Of a stretch of 64,000 bases of DNA, positions 28,071 to 37,480 are shown one piece after another. The position numbers were made by a program, and so were the translations under genes. Each line of letters begins with the position of its first letter. The stretch's first letter is position 1. Below the pieces are notes generated by a model that was not told the origin of the DNA, made no database searches, and worked only from the letters and a program-made list of their open reading frames with translations. The stretch comes from Coneutiohabitans sp964457925 (GTDB taxonomy: Bacteria; Zhuqueibacterota; Zhuqueibacteria; Zhuqueibacterales; Zhuqueibacteraceae): positions 70,717 through 134,716 of the forward strand of contig CAYWGH010000017.1 of NCBI GenBank assembly GCA_964457925.1, in the 5' to 3' direction.

Positions 28071-29036
28071 TTACTTCGCCGGTGCTGCGGCAGACTCAGG
28101 CCCAACCAGCGTTGCGAAAAGATGCCGTGCGAGGGCGGCAATCGTGGCGCGCGCCTGTTCATGATTTGCAATTTTGCGCGTCAGAATCGCCAGCACGATC
28201 GGCTTGCGGTTGGGATGCAGTATGATCGCAGCATCGTGGTCGATCGCTGTAATCGAGCCGGTTTTATTGGCGGCAACGAATCCCCCCGGCAGGCGTGCCG
28301 GAATGCTGTCGCGGAATTTTTGATCTTTGAGAATCGCAATCATTGCTTGACAGGCAGCCGGGCTGGCAGCGCGCTGTTCGGCGATAGCTTGCAAACAGAG
28401 CATGAGATCGAGGGCGTTGGTGCGGTTGTTCCGGTCCAGTTGATACGCCTTGCCGTCTTCGACGCCGCGCAGCACTTGCATGTCGTGAATGCCGAGTTGC
28501 TCCAGCGTCGCCATTACATTTTTTGCATCAACCAGCTCGATCAACAAATTCGTGGCGAGATTGCTGCTCACCGTGATCATCTGATAGACGAGAGCGCGGA
28601 TGCTCATCTTCTCGCCGATCATCTTATAAATCGCCTCATCGCTGTCCTCCCCGAGATCGAGACTGTAAAGCGAGCCATCCACGATGCTCGCAAATTGATT
28701 TCGCACCAACACCGAATCTTCCAGCCGGAACTTCCCGGCTTCCGCCTGGCGAAACACTTCGATCATCACCGGCACTTTCATGGTGCTGGCGGCATGCATC
28801 ATGCTTTTTTCATTGAAAAAATATTCATGCCCGGTTTCCAAGTCGCGAAAGGCGACGCCGATTTCTGCCTGCAAACTGTCCGTGAGATGTTTGAGATAAT
28901 GATCGAGGGCGGCGTGCGTTGAGGTGAGGAGGATGGGCTTTGAACTTGAGAAAGACGCGGTGCCAGCGGCAGAGGCGCCGGGGTCGGGCCGCCAATGCGC
29001 GGCCATCAAGAGCATCATAAAAATTTTGAGGTGCAT
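28071..29036 (-). CDS. Class A beta-lactamase-like serine hydrolase
   Basis: 321 residues with an N-terminal signal-like segment. The active-site set of class A enzymes is present in order: S84-T-M-K87, S157-S-N159 (SDN-loop equivalent), E193 in RGVEDGKAYQ (Glu166 equivalent) and K258-T-G260. Such proteins either hydrolyse beta-lactams in the periplasm or are related peptidase/esterase-like hydrolases. With a full catalytic set, hydrolysis of beta-lactams is possible but unproven. No AmpR or BlaI-type regulator is adjacent. It lies 60 bases downstream of the selenoprotein gene in the same direction. Confidence 0.85.
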   Translation of the reverse strand: MHLKIFMMLLMAAHWRPDPGASAAGTASFSSSKPILLTSTHAALDHYLKHLTDSLQAEIGVAFRDLETGHEYFFNEKSMMHAASTMKVPVMIEVFRQAEAGKFRLEDSVLVRNQFASIVDGSLYSLDLGEDSDEAIYKMIGEKMSIRALVYQMITVSSNLATNLLIELVDAKNVMATLEQLGIHDMQVLRGVEDGKAYQLDRNNRTNALDLMLCLQAIAEQRAASPAACQAMIAILKDQKFRDSIPARLPGGFVAANKTGSITAIDHDAAIILHPNRKPIVLAILTRKIANHEQARATIAALARHLFATLVGPESAAAPAK

Positions 29037-29096
29037 GACTTCAGCGGGAATGTCTCAACGATGGCCGGCAAGCCTCCGGCGAGTCTCGAGACTTGT

Positions 29097-29315
29097 TTAT
29101 TTCAGCTTATCGAGAATTTCCTGAATTTGCGGAAAACGGCCGGTTTGATGCTTGGAATAAATCAACTGCCCGTCTTTTTTTACATCGAAAATGCCCTTGC
29201 TGCCTTCGATTAGATCGATTTCGGCATGCGGCAATCGTTTTTTAAGTTCACGCTCCAAACTGGAGGCTTGCGGCCAGTAGTTTCATTGCACACAATATTG
29301 AATGGAAATCTTCAT
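29097..29315 (-). CDS. SelW/Rdx-family selenoprotein (in-frame TGA = Sec11)
   Basis: A 72-codon frame from ATG 29315 to TAA 29097-29099 that is open except for one TGA at codon 11 (29283-29285). It reads MKISIQYCVQ-U-NYW, giving the CxxU redox motif of the Rdx (SelW/SelT/SelH) thioredoxin-like family. The rest has the family signature GIFDVKKDGQLIYSK followed by TGRFPQIQEIL. Standard gene callers split it at the TGA. Directly after the TGA the RNA can pair AAACT with AGTTT and GG with CC around a short GC-rich loop, where a bacterial SECIS should be. Selenocysteine insertion would need SelA-SelB-SelC-SelD encoded elsewhere. A Cys-to-stop mutation is the alternative. Confidence 0.85.
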
Positions 29316-29384
29316 GTTTCCGCTTTCCCTCACGATGATTCGCTGGTCTTTGCTCCGCATGCTTGCTTGTATATATGCCCCAAT

Positions 29385-29430
29385 CTTTGACTCCAACTCT
29401 GTGTTGTGCAACAGCGAGCTGGAGTCAAAG
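29385..29430. terminator. Long hairpin between the M29 peptidase and the selenoprotein gene
   Basis: CTTTGACTCCA (29385-29395) pairs perfectly with TGGAGTCAAAG (29420-29430), and an inner TGTTGTGCAACA forms a second perfect palindrome. It lies 27 bases past the peptidase stop. It lacks a T run, so it may be a 3'-end stabiliser, not a true terminator. Confidence 0.55.
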
Positions 29431-29456
29431 CGGGAACAGGGGTTCAGGCCAGTGTT

Positions 29457-30638
29457 TTAAGCGTACACTTCTTCCAACGGCTCGTCTTCTGCAATGCGAT
29501 AGTGCGGCTGGCGGCCGTTGCTGCCGCTGATGAGATTCTCGGGATTGAGCGCGAGCAATTCCGGAATCACAAATTTGCCGTCGCGGCGCACCAGCACGTC
29601 GTCGCAATAGATTTGGCCGCCGCCGTATTCGGGCGTTTGAATCATCACCAAATCCCAATGCACCTGACTGCGATTGCCGTTGTCGGCCTGCTCGTAAGCA
29701 TTGCCGGGCGTGAAATGAAACGAACCGGCAATCTTTTCATCGAACAGAATATCGAGCATCGGTTTTTTGATGTAGGGATTGAAGCCGAATGAAAATTCGC
29801 CGACATAGCGCGCGCCTTCATCGGTGTCGAGAATTTCGTTCAAGCGCGCGGTTTTATCCGCCGTGGCTTTGACAATCTTGCCGTCTTTGAACGTGAATTC
29901 AATATCGGAAAACGTGACGCCCTGATAAATCGTCGGCGTGTTGAAGTGAATATAGCCGTTCACCGAATCCCGCACCGGCGCGGTGAAGCATTCGCCGTCG
30001 GGAATGTTGAATTCGCCGCCGCACGGCACCGCCGGAATGCCCTTGATGCTGAATTCCAGATCCGTGCCGGGCCCAACGATTCGCACGCGGTCGGTGCGTT
30101 CCATGAATTCTTTCAGTGCCTGCATGGCATGCGACATGCGGCCGTAATCCATGGTGCAGACATCAAAATAAAAATTCTCGAAGGCTTCGGTGCTCATGCC
30201 CGCCTGTTGCGCCATGGAAGAATTGGGATAGCGCAACACCACCCATTTCGTCTTCAAGCGAATATCGTGATGCACCGGCTGAAAAATGTGTTTCTGCAAA
30301 TGCCGCATGTTGAGCGCCGGCACGTCGGACATCTCGCAGATGTTGTGACTGCCGCGCACGCCGATGTAGGCGTCCATTTTGGACATACGGTATTTTTCGA
30401 TATCACCCAACAGCTTGAATGCGTCTTCGCCATATTTGCGATACATCTGGCGCAAAACCTGATTGTGCTTGGTTTCGACAATCGGGAGGGCGCCGCAACG
30501 AACCGCCGCTTCGATCAGCTCGGCGACGAATATTTCGGGCACATCGTAAGCTTCAATCAAAACGCGCTCGCCTTTTTGCAAACGCGTGGAGTGTCGGGTT
30601 AATACCTCCGCTAAACGGGTTAATCGTGTGTCTCTCAT
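29457..30638 (-). CDS. M29-family aminopeptidase
   Basis: 393 residues from ATG 30638 (the frame reaches 30680, without family support for the first 14 codons). It shows the M29 (AmpS/PepS/AMP-T) plan: an N-terminal domain with LQKGERVLIEAYD, then the metal-binding C-terminal domain with GGEFNIPDGE, YVGEFSFGFNP, SFHFTPGNAYE and VHWDLVMI, which supply the Glu, Glu, His and Asp ligands for two metals. The family removes N-terminal residues with broad specificity in the cytoplasm. The sequence ends in an acidic tail. It is the most upstream gene of the minus-strand block, with a 700-base non-coding leader region. Confidence 0.9.
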   Translation of the reverse strand: MRDTRLTRLAEVLTRHSTRLQKGERVLIEAYDVPEIFVAELIEAAVRCGALPIVETKHNQVLRQMYRKYGEDAFKLLGDIEKYRMSKMDAYIGVRGSHNICEMSDVPALNMRHLQKHIFQPVHHDIRLKTKWVVLRYPNSSMAQQAGMSTEAFENFYFDVCTMDYGRMSHAMQALKEFMERTDRVRIVGPGTDLEFSIKGIPAVPCGGEFNIPDGECFTAPVRDSVNGYIHFNTPTIYQGVTFSDIEFTFKDGKIVKATADKTARLNEILDTDEGARYVGEFSFGFNPYIKKPMLDILFDEKIAGSFHFTPGNAYEQADNGNRSQVHWDLVMIQTPEYGGGQIYCDDVLVRRDGKFVIPELLALNPENLISGSNGRQPHYRIAEDEPLEEVYA

Positions 30639-31334
30639 AGCATTCCGCCAAAGTTGAAGTTCGTGATGCCAGTCGCGCAATGCCCCGTCATTGAATTAAA
30701 GGCATCTGGCAGAACGACCGGCAAATATATTAAATGATTACTCGATTGTCAACAACGCGACTGCTAAGCGGCGCCCGCCGCAATGCAACATTCTTTATCG
30801 GCGGTCGACGAGGTCGAGCTATTAGTATCTCCTCGACGGCGATCCTGCGAACGATTTATCGACTATATTTCATCGAAAATGTATTTTCTGGCAGAACGTG
30901 AGGATTGGCAATGCCAGGTGAAGAAGCCAAAAAAGTGAAGCCAAGATGATTCTCACCGCCAGCGAACTTTTTAATGATTAAATTGTACAGTCACCCTGAC
31001 AACTTGCGGAAACAGCAAATAAATTTTTGTTACTTATTTTCAAGAGAACAAATGTACGCATATCAAGTTCTTGAAAATTATTATCGAAAAGCCTGTCATA
31101 CATATTAACCAACAAAAAAATCATGCTTTCACCGATTCGCACAAAAAGCATAATCTTGCTTTGTAAGGACCGCAGGCGCTTTTGCCTAAAACCATCATCT
31201 CGCGCCGTGTCGGCAAGAGCATAAGTTAGATGCTAAAGTATAGACGATGATTTGCGCTGTTGGCTCTCAATAAAGCTTTGTTGTACGGCATAATGCCCAA
31301 TCCACAACTCTTTAAGGATGAAGAGGAGATTCTT
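30639..31334. other. Divergent intergenic region, about 700 bp
   Basis: AT-rich in its middle (about 30960-31150) and without a supported gene on either strand. It must hold the divergent promoters of the M29 peptidase and the DUF3108 gene. A stretch near 30808-30835 looks superficially like the end of a 23S rRNA, but its flanks do not match. Confidence 0.45.
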
Positions 31335-32135
31335 ATGCCCGTTGCCTGCACATGTGTTTGTCCGCCTCGCCGCAATTTTTTTGGCGGCGTGAACGTTTTT
31401 GGTTGCCCGCAAGTAGCTTGGCTGCGTTTCAGTGTGATTATGCTGCTTCTGCTCACACCGCAATTTTTGCCCGCGCAATCGGCGTCGCCGCGTTATAATG
31501 CACGCATTTTGGTGGATGATATTCTGCGTTATCGCCTGGTCTCGGGCCAGCGAGTTTTTGGGGAGGCCATCATCACCATCGTGCATGACAGCACCGCCAA
31601 CCTGATTCACATTGCCGAGTCAACCACCGGCTTGTTCGAACGTTCCAGCAAATTCACGCTCAAGGCAGACTCCACGCTGCGGCCGCTGTTACAACATACG
31701 ATGGTTTCCGAACACGATTTCTTGCAAGAATGCCGGCTGGAATATCATGACCGCACCGTGACCGGCGAAGTCAAGCGCCCCGAAGGCTTCGGCGGAAGCT
31801 TTGCCATCAACAAACGGCTCAATCGCGACGCCGCAGACATTTACGCCGTGCAGCATCTCGTGCGCGCCAGCCATTTATCCGTCGGCCGCATGCTCACTTT
31901 TCCGATCTACAATGGCTTTGACAACGAAGAAAGCCTGGCCCGCGGCTGGATTTCCAAAACCGAAAACGTGACCGTGCCGGCCGGTGCGTTTCAATGCTTT
32001 CGCGTCGAGGGGTTCTCCGGCAAAGCGCGCTGGATTCTGCTGCTCGACACGGCCTATCCTCACCGCATCATCAAACAAATCTATCCTTCCGCACATTTAA
32101 GTCTGGAACTTGTCGAAGTCGCCGCCACGTTCTGA
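31335..32135 (+). CDS. DUF3108-like exported protein
   Basis: 266 residues from ATG 31335, seven bases after AGGAG; the longer frame to 31260 covers leader DNA. A hydrophobic segment (FSVIMLLLLTPQFLPAQS, about 33-50) acts as a signal after an unusual Cys-rich N-terminal extension. The mature part is all beta: RVFGEAIITIVHD, FTLKADSTLRPL, LTFPIYNGFDN and KTENVTVPAGAFQCFRVEG, matching the periplasmic DUF3108 beta-barrel-like family often found with polysaccharide or lipid genes. Function unknown. Confidence 0.7.
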   Translation: MPVACTCVCPPRRNFFGGVNVFGCPQVAWLRFSVIMLLLLTPQFLPAQSASPRYNARILVDDILRYRLVSGQRVFGEAIITIVHDSTANLIHIAESTTGLFERSSKFTLKADSTLRPLLQHTMVSEHDFLQECRLEYHDRTVTGEVKRPEGFGGSFAINKRLNRDAADIYAVQHLVRASHLSVGRMLTFPIYNGFDNEESLARGWISKTENVTVPAGAFQCFRVEGFSGKARWILLLDTAYPHRIIKQIYPSAHLSLELVEVAATF

Positions 32136-32212
32136 TCAAAGCCCTTGACATCGTGAAGGGAGATGATTACCTTTTTGCCGGTTTTTGAGAACGAACGTGG
32201 TCGGATCTTTCC

Positions 32213-32698
32213 ATGCTATTTACCGGCGATACAAAACGAAACGGCATTCCGCGGGCGCGGCAGAAAAAAGCCGCCCCCATTGAAACAAATTTTCTTTTTG
32301 TGTATGGCTTGATGATGCGCGGTTTGGAACGCGCTGATTTTCTGAATAATCCTGACAAGGCGAGCTTTATCGGCAAGGCGGAAGCTGCCGGTGTTTTGTA
32401 CGATGTCGGCTCTTTTCCCGGCATGGTTGCCAGCCAAAACGGCGGCGTGGTCTACGGCGAATTGTACGAGTTGCACGACCCCGAGATTTTTTTTGAGACG
32501 CTCGATCTCATCGAGGGCTACTGGCCCGATCAACCCGAGCGCAGTTTGTCGATTCGAAAAATCATATCCGTTGCCACCGATTCCGGCCCGATCAACGCCT
32601 GGGCTTACCTCTTGAATTTGCCGAGTGAGAGTTTGCCGCAAATCCCTTCGGGAAATTTTCGCGCCTATCAACCGGTTACCGACTGGCTTGACGAATAA
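32213..32698 (+). CDS. Gamma-glutamylcyclotransferase-like (AIG2/GGCT fold) protein
   Basis: 161 residues. FVYGLMMRG near the N-terminus is the YGxL phosphate-binding-like loop of the GGCT fold, ALDLIEGYWPDQP-like sequence (LDLIEGYWP) carries the catalytic Glu position, and GVLYDVGSFPGM and VYGELYEL match the family pattern. The family releases 5-oxoproline from gamma-glutamyl amines or peptides. The first 23 residues are basic and may be an extension or a mis-chosen start. It ends at a terminator. Confidence 0.82.
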   Translation: MLFTGDTKRNGIPRARQKKAAPIETNFLFVYGLMMRGLERADFLNNPDKASFIGKAEAAGVLYDVGSFPGMVASQNGGVVYGELYELHDPEIFFETLDLIEGYWPDQPERSLSIRKIISVATDSGPINAWAYLLNLPSESLPQIPSGNFRAYQPVTDWLDE

Positions 32699-32720
32699 TG
32701 ACGCGCATACAACTATCTTG

Positions 32721-32763
32721 ACTCCCGCAGAAACCATGAATTCGCGTCTGTGGGAGTTTTTGT
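32721..32763 (+). terminator. Terminator after the GGCT-like gene
   Basis: ACTCCCGCAGA (32721-32731) pairs with TCTGTGGGAGT (32747-32757) with one G-T pair and is followed by a T-rich tail. It starts 22 bases past the stop codon. Confidence 0.85.
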
Positions 32764-32866
32764 TTTGGGGACGAGGTTCGTATCGACGGTTTATTTGAGT
32801 CTGTTGGCGTCTCTGCCGTTTTACAGTCAAACTGAAGATTGAAACTTCTTGAGCAGCTTTAAACTC

Positions 32867-32972
32867 CGCCCATAGAAATGAAATCCCGCAAAAAAGCAAA
32901 GGCCTTTTCTGTGGGATTTCATTTCCGTGGGCGAGACACTTTCAGAATTTTATTCCACCTTTGAGAAGTTAA
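32867..32972. repeat. Long inverted repeat upstream of the hybrid kinase
   Basis: CGCCCA and GAAATGAAATCCCGCA on the left answer TGTGGGATTTCATTTC and TGGGCG on the right (32867-32933), a near-perfect stem of more than 20 pairs. The following 38 bases (GAATTTTATTC, then AAGTTAA) resemble the flank of the palindrome at 48902-49022, so the two may be copies of one element or a shared upstream signal. Confidence 0.65.
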
Positions 32973-32988
32973 TCGCCAAACGCGCCTG

Positions 32989-35900
32989 ATGCCCGAACTA
33001 CTGATTTCGAACACAACTTCTGCCGGCATCGCCTTTGGGATTGCCGCATTCCTCGCAATCTTTGCCGCTTTGTTTGCGCTGCATGTTTATCGCGCCCAGA
33101 GCTTTGCGGTGTTTGCCGGCCTGTTTGCCGCAGAGGTGATCACGCTGTTTTACCTGCTTACACTGCTGGGGCACACGAATCCGGCGTGGGCCTGGACCGG
33201 CCCGGCCAGTGTTGAGTTTATTGCGCGCGCTTTTTTGCTCATACTCAGCGCATTTTGGCTGTTTTTTTCCTTTCTTGCTTTTCATCATTCCTCACCCGCG
33301 GAAAAGTCTCACCTGTTGCACTGGTCGATTTATGCGGTGGTGGCGCTCGCTTTGATTTTTGGCCTGACCCTCGGGCATCAATCCCTCCTGCAAACGATAA
33401 CCCTGACGCCTTCGGCGCAAGACTTGATCCGTCAACTCGCCGCGGGCGTATGCGCCGGATGTTTTTTGCTGGCGAGTGTGAGCGCCGGCATGCGTTGGTG
33501 GCGGAGCCGCAATGCGCTGTGGCTTTGGCTGGTATTGGCCGCATTGACGCTGGCAGCGACCACCGCGCTGCAATTTCTCCTGCCGTTTTCAGCGGTTTCG
33601 GTTATAGCCTTGCTTGGCCTCTCAAGTTTGCTGGTCGCAATTGGTTTGTTTGCCGATCGCGCGCGTTTCTTGCGTTTCGAAGCCGAGCTGCGCAAGAGCC
33701 TGTTGGAGAACAGCATCAAACTGGAGGAACAGCTTCGCAGCCAAAGCGCGGCCATGGCGCTGACGCATGAAGCGATTGCGCATTTGGATTTGCACGACAA
33801 GATCATCTTTGTGAATGAGAATTTTCTGCAATTGATCGGCTATCACGGCGATCCGCCGGTGGGCCGGAGTCTGAAAGAGATTGTGTCCAAGGAAATACAT
33901 GAGGCGTTTCAACCCTTGCTGCGCGAAGCGCGGCGCGAGCGATCGGCGCAGGTGGAGATTGCCGTGCCTCTATCCGCCGGGCAACGCCTCATGCAAGCTT
34001 CGTACGCGCCAATTCGCCAGGATCATCAACGAATCGAAGGGCTGCATCTTGGTTTGATGGATGTCACCGAATATCGCCGCGCGGAAAAATCGCTGCAGGC
34101 AGTGGCCGACCGTCACCGGGAAAATTTCAATATTTTTTATCAAGCTCAGGCCAATGCCTCGGATGCCATGATCGTTACCGATTTACAGTACAAAATTTGC
34201 GAAGCCAACCCTGCCTTCGAACGCGCCTTTGGCTTCTCAAAGCAGGAAATCATGGCGCACGAGATCGGCGAGTGTTTTGCATCAGAATCATTTCCGCTGG
34301 CGGATATCCAACGCCGGCTGGCGCAGCACAAGCCCTGGCGCGGAGAGGTGTTGAGCAGCGGCAAAGACGGCCGCACGTTTATCAGCGATCTCGCCGTGCT
34401 TCCACTGACGTCGGATGAGCAACGCATTGTGCGTTATTTGTGGATCGCACACGATCTCACCGAACAGCGCCATCTGGAAAACGAGTTGGCGCACCGCGCG
34501 CAAGCCGTGCAAGCCAAGCAAGATGAAATCGCGGCGACGCGCCAGTACTTTGAATCTTTACTCGATACCTTAAATGATATTTTCATCGTCGTCGACACTG
34601 CCGGGCGATGCCTCTATTTGAATGCGCAAGCGCGCGAGCGCCTGGGCTTCTCGGCGGAAGAGTTGACGGCAAAGAAATTGCCGGTTTTTTTGCAGGAAGT
34701 GCAGCGTCTCGGCGGTTACGGCGACGCCGTGAAAATCGAGTTTCGTGAATATGAGGCCGCCATGCAAACGCGCTCGGGCGAAACCATAACCTGCCTGTGG
34801 AGTGCACGGCCGCTGTTCAATGCCAAAAAAGAATGGCTCGGCACGCTGGCAATCGGCCGCGAGATGGATGAATTAAAGCGCTTGCGCACCTCTGCCGACA
34901 CCTTGGAGCTGGAACAGAAAATTCAACAGCGCACGGCCGAGCTGCAGCGCCGCATCGATCAACTCGCCAAAATGATGGAGATTGGCGAAGATATTCGCCT
35001 CAATGTCAGTCTCGATGTCATCATGCAGGCGGTGGCCAATGCCATTTCCGCGCTGGGCTGGCAACGCGTCGGCGTATTTCATCGCCGCCCGGATGAAACC
35101 TACGAATTGGTGGCCAGCGCGGGATTTGATGAACGCCGGGCGAGCTTGCCGCGCAAATTCTTGAAGATTTCATATCCCGATCTTGCGCCGTATTTGCTTG
35201 AGCGCTGGCGCATCAGCCAATCCTTTTACCTTGATGCGCGGCAATTGCAAGGCAAGCGCCCGGCATTTCTTCCGGCCTCACTCGACATTTTTGCAGTGGG
35301 CGATTGGCATGAACATGATTGTTTGCTCGTGCCGATTCGCGGCCGCGACAAAACTATCGGCATGATTATGGTCTTCAGTCCCGGCGACGGCCACCGGCCT
35401 GAGGCTTCGCAAGTTCATGATCTCGAACTGTTGGCCGATGATGCGGGCCTTGCAATTGCGAACAGCGAATTACTTGCCTCTCATGCTGCCAGCGAACGCC
35501 AGGCCCGGCTGCTCGCGCATATCGGTAACGCTTTTCAAGCCGCGTCGACATTGGAGGAAGTCGTGATCGATATTGCCGGCTTGATGGCGCAAGCGTTATC
35601 GTGTCCGCTGGTGATTGCGGTGCGCGCCGATGCCGTGGCTTCTGCCGGCGTCAATGGCGGTTTAATCTCTCCCAAATGGGTGGCGGCTGCAGGCCAGCCT
35701 GCGCGCGCTGAAAAAGGCCGCGGGCGCCGCCTGACAAATGACGATGTTCCTGAAACCCTGCTCAAACAATTGTTCGAACAAACCGGCCGTGAACGTGAAC
35801 GCCTCGTGGAACTTGATCCCGCACCCTGGCGCGATTGGGTTGCGAGGGATGATTCTGCCTCCGCTGTTTCTGCCCGGTTGCTCGCATTGCGCTCGCGCGG

Positions 35901-37203
35901 CCGGAGTTTCGGTTTTGTGCTGTGCTTTGAGGCCGAGGCCGCGGCAGCCTCGCCTGCGATTCCCGCAACATTTTTATCCGATTTGATCGCGCAAGCGACG
36001 TTGACCATTGACAACGCGCGCCTCTTTCATCAAACCGAAGAAAAAGCGCATGAACTGGCGCACGCCAATCAGCATATTTCAGAGTTCCTCGCCAGCACTT
36101 CGCACGAGCTGCGCACGCCCCTGCACGCCATTTTACAATTCTCGGAAATTTTGCTGGAGGATGAGTCAAAAAAATTGCATCCGGAACAGCGCCATCACCT
36201 GGAAATTGTGCAGCGCAGCGGCAAGAACCTGCTCACTCTCATCAATGACATTTTGGATTTGAGCAAGATCGCCGCAGGCAAAATGGAAGCCCTCGTGGAG
36301 GATTTCGATCCACGCCTGATGATTTCGGAAATTGCAGAAACCGTGCGGCCGCTGTGTGAGAAGAAAAAATTGAAACTGCAAATCAATCTGGCGGATTCGC
36401 TGCCGGCGTTGATCAACAGCGACCGCAACATGCTCACCCGCGCGCTCACCAATTTGCTCGGCAATGCCGTCAAATTTACCGAAGACGGTTACATCGATGT
36501 TTCCGCGCATTATCGCGCGCCGGAGCTGACGGTGGCGGTGCGCGATACCGGCATCGGCATTCCCGCAAACCGCCTGAAAGAAATTTTCGAGCCGTTCCGG
36601 CAACTGGAGATGAGTGAGACCCGGCGCCACAGCGGCACGGGCTTGGGTTTGGCCATCTCACAAAATATGCTGGCGATTTTGGGCGGCCGCATCGCGGTGG
36701 AGAGTAAAGTGGGCAGCGGCTCGACGTTCACGATTCATGTGCCGGTAAAAATTCCGTCGCCGGCAGAAACAAAACGCGCCACCGGCGTTGCCCGCAAACC
36801 GGCGCCGGCGCAAGCCTCTGCTTCCAAAAAACGCCGCCGTCCCAGCGGGCATATTCTCGTGGTTGAAGATGACGAAAACACGCGTTACGCCATGCAATTT
36901 ATCCTGGAAAATGAAGGCTATCGCGTCAGCTTCGCGGAAGGCGAGCAGGCGATTTTATCGGCGCAGCACGAACGGCCCAACATGATTCTCATGGATATCA
37001 TGATGCCCAAAATGGATGGCTATCAAGTGGCGCGCACGCTGAAAGCGCAGAAGCAACTCGCGCACATTCCGGTGGTGGCGCTCACGGCGCGCGCCATGAA
37101 AGGTGATCGCGAAAAAGCGCTGGCCGCTGGCTGCGACGATTATCTCACCAAGCCATTTGAAAAAAAAGATATTTTAGGAATGATTGCAAAGTGGCTGGAA
37201 TAG
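32989..37203 (+). CDS. Multi-PAS/GAF hybrid sensor histidine kinase with receiver domain
   Basis: 1404 residues. About seven membrane helices (1-215) are followed by a coiled coil, three PAS domains (about 245-360, 385-495, 510-630), another coiled coil, two GAF domains (about 655-835 and 840-1015), a HisKA domain with H1039 in STSHELRTPLHA, and a HATPase with NLLGNAVKFTEDG, VRDTGIGIP and GTGLGLAIS. The last is a receiver domain (HILVVEDDEN, phospho-acceptor D1336 in LMDIMMPKMDG, K in LTKPF). It can autophosphorylate and pass phosphate to its own receiver. Two co-directional genes follow directly, a DHp-only protein and an NtrC-type regulator, suggesting one phosphorelay that could end at sigma-54 promoters. 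Confidence 0.93.
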   Translation: MPELLISNTTSAGIAFGIAAFLAIFAALFALHVYRAQSFAVFAGLFAAEVITLFYLLTLLGHTNPAWAWTGPASVEFIARAFLLILSAFWLFFSFLAFHHSSPAEKSHLLHWSIYAVVALALIFGLTLGHQSLLQTITLTPSAQDLIRQLAAGVCAGCFLLASVSAGMRWWRSRNALWLWLVLAALTLAATTALQFLLPFSAVSVIALLGLSSLLVAIGLFADRARFLRFEAELRKSLLENSIKLEEQLRSQSAAMALTHEAIAHLDLHDKIIFVNENFLQLIGYHGDPPVGRSLKEIVSKEIHEAFQPLLREARRERSAQVEIAVPLSAGQRLMQASYAPIRQDHQRIEGLHLGLMDVTEYRRAEKSLQAVADRHRENFNIFYQAQANASDAMIVTDLQYKICEANPAFERAFGFSKQEIMAHEIGECFASESFPLADIQRRLAQHKPWRGEVLSSGKDGRTFISDLAVLPLTSDEQRIVRYLWIAHDLTEQRHLENELAHRAQAVQAKQDEIAATRQYFESLLDTLNDIFIVVDTAGRCLYLNAQARERLGFSAEELTAKKLPVFLQEVQRLGGYGDAVKIEFREYEAAMQTRSGETITCLWSARPLFNAKKEWLGTLAIGREMDELKRLRTSADTLELEQKIQQRTAELQRRIDQLAKMMEIGEDIRLNVSLDVIMQAVANAISALGWQRVGVFHRRPDETYELVASAGFDERRASLPRKFLKISYPDLAPYLLERWRISQSFYLDARQLQGKRPAFLPASLDIFAVGDWHEHDCLLVPIRGRDKTIGMIMVFSPGDGHRPEASQVHDLELLADDAGLAIANSELLASHAASERQARLLAHIGNAFQAASTLEEVVIDIAGLMAQALSCPLVIAVRADAVASAGVNGGLISPKWVAAAGQPARAEKGRGRRLTNDDVPETLLKQLFEQTGRERERLVELDPAPWRDWVARDDSASAVSARLLALRSRGRSFGFVLCFEAEAAAASPAIPATFLSDLIAQATLTIDNARLFHQTEEKAHELAHANQHISEFLASTSHELRTPLHAILQFSEILLEDESKKLHPEQRHHLEIVQRSGKNLLTLINDILDLSKIAAGKMEALVEDFDPRLMISEIAETVRPLCEKKKLKLQINLADSLPALINSDRNMLTRALTNLLGNAVKFTEDGYIDVSAHYRAPELTVAVRDTGIGIPANRLKEIFEPFRQLEMSETRRHSGTGLGLAISQNMLAILGGRIAVESKVGSGSTFTIHVPVKIPSPAETKRATGVARKPAPAQASASKKRRRPSGHILVVEDDENTRYAMQFILENEGYRVSFAEGEQAILSAQHERPNMILMDIMMPKMDGYQVARTLKAQKQLAHIPVVALTARAMKGDREKALAAGCDDYLTKPFEKKDILGMIAKWLE

Positions 37204-37210
37204 GAGGAAG

Positions 37211-37480
37211 ATGGTTTTTCGTGAAATTTTTTTGGTGGATAAAATCAATCCGGGAAAAAATATGCCCTCATCCAACGACCCGCGCGCGGTTCTGGCCAAA
37301 CTCGCGCATGATCTGCGCAATCCGGTGAACACTGCGCAATTGAATTTGGAAGCCGCGGAAATGCTGGCGGCAAAATCAAAAGATGCCAATGCCCAACGCC
37401 TGGCCAAGCATTTGCGCATCGCCGCGAGTGAAATGCAAAAATTGAAAGAACTCGTGGTTAAAGCAACGGAGCAGTTGTGA
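37211..37480 (+). CDS. DHp (HisKA)-only small protein, no kinase domain
   Basis: 89 residues from ATG 37211, close behind AGGAGG; ATG 37262 is an alternative giving 72 residues. The sequence AKLAHDLRNPVNTAQLNL is a clear H-box (H-D-L-R-N-P), and the second helix ending SEMQKLKELV completes a HisKA hairpin. There is no ATP-binding domain and no room for one. It sits between a hybrid kinase (7 bases upstream) and an NtrC-type regulator that it overlaps by GTGA. It probably works as a phosphotransfer or dimerisation partner between them; that is inference. Confidence 0.75.
   Translation: MVFREIFLVDKINPGKNMPSSNDPRAVLAKLAHDLRNPVNTAQLNLEAAEMLAAKSKDANAQRLAKHLRIAASEMQKLKELVVKATEQL

Noticed and set aside
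30800..30840. Resemblance to the 3' end of 23S rRNA (ACTAATAGCTCGACC on the minus strand)
   Set aside because: Only about 15 bases match; the neighbouring sequence on both sides is unlike 23S rRNA.
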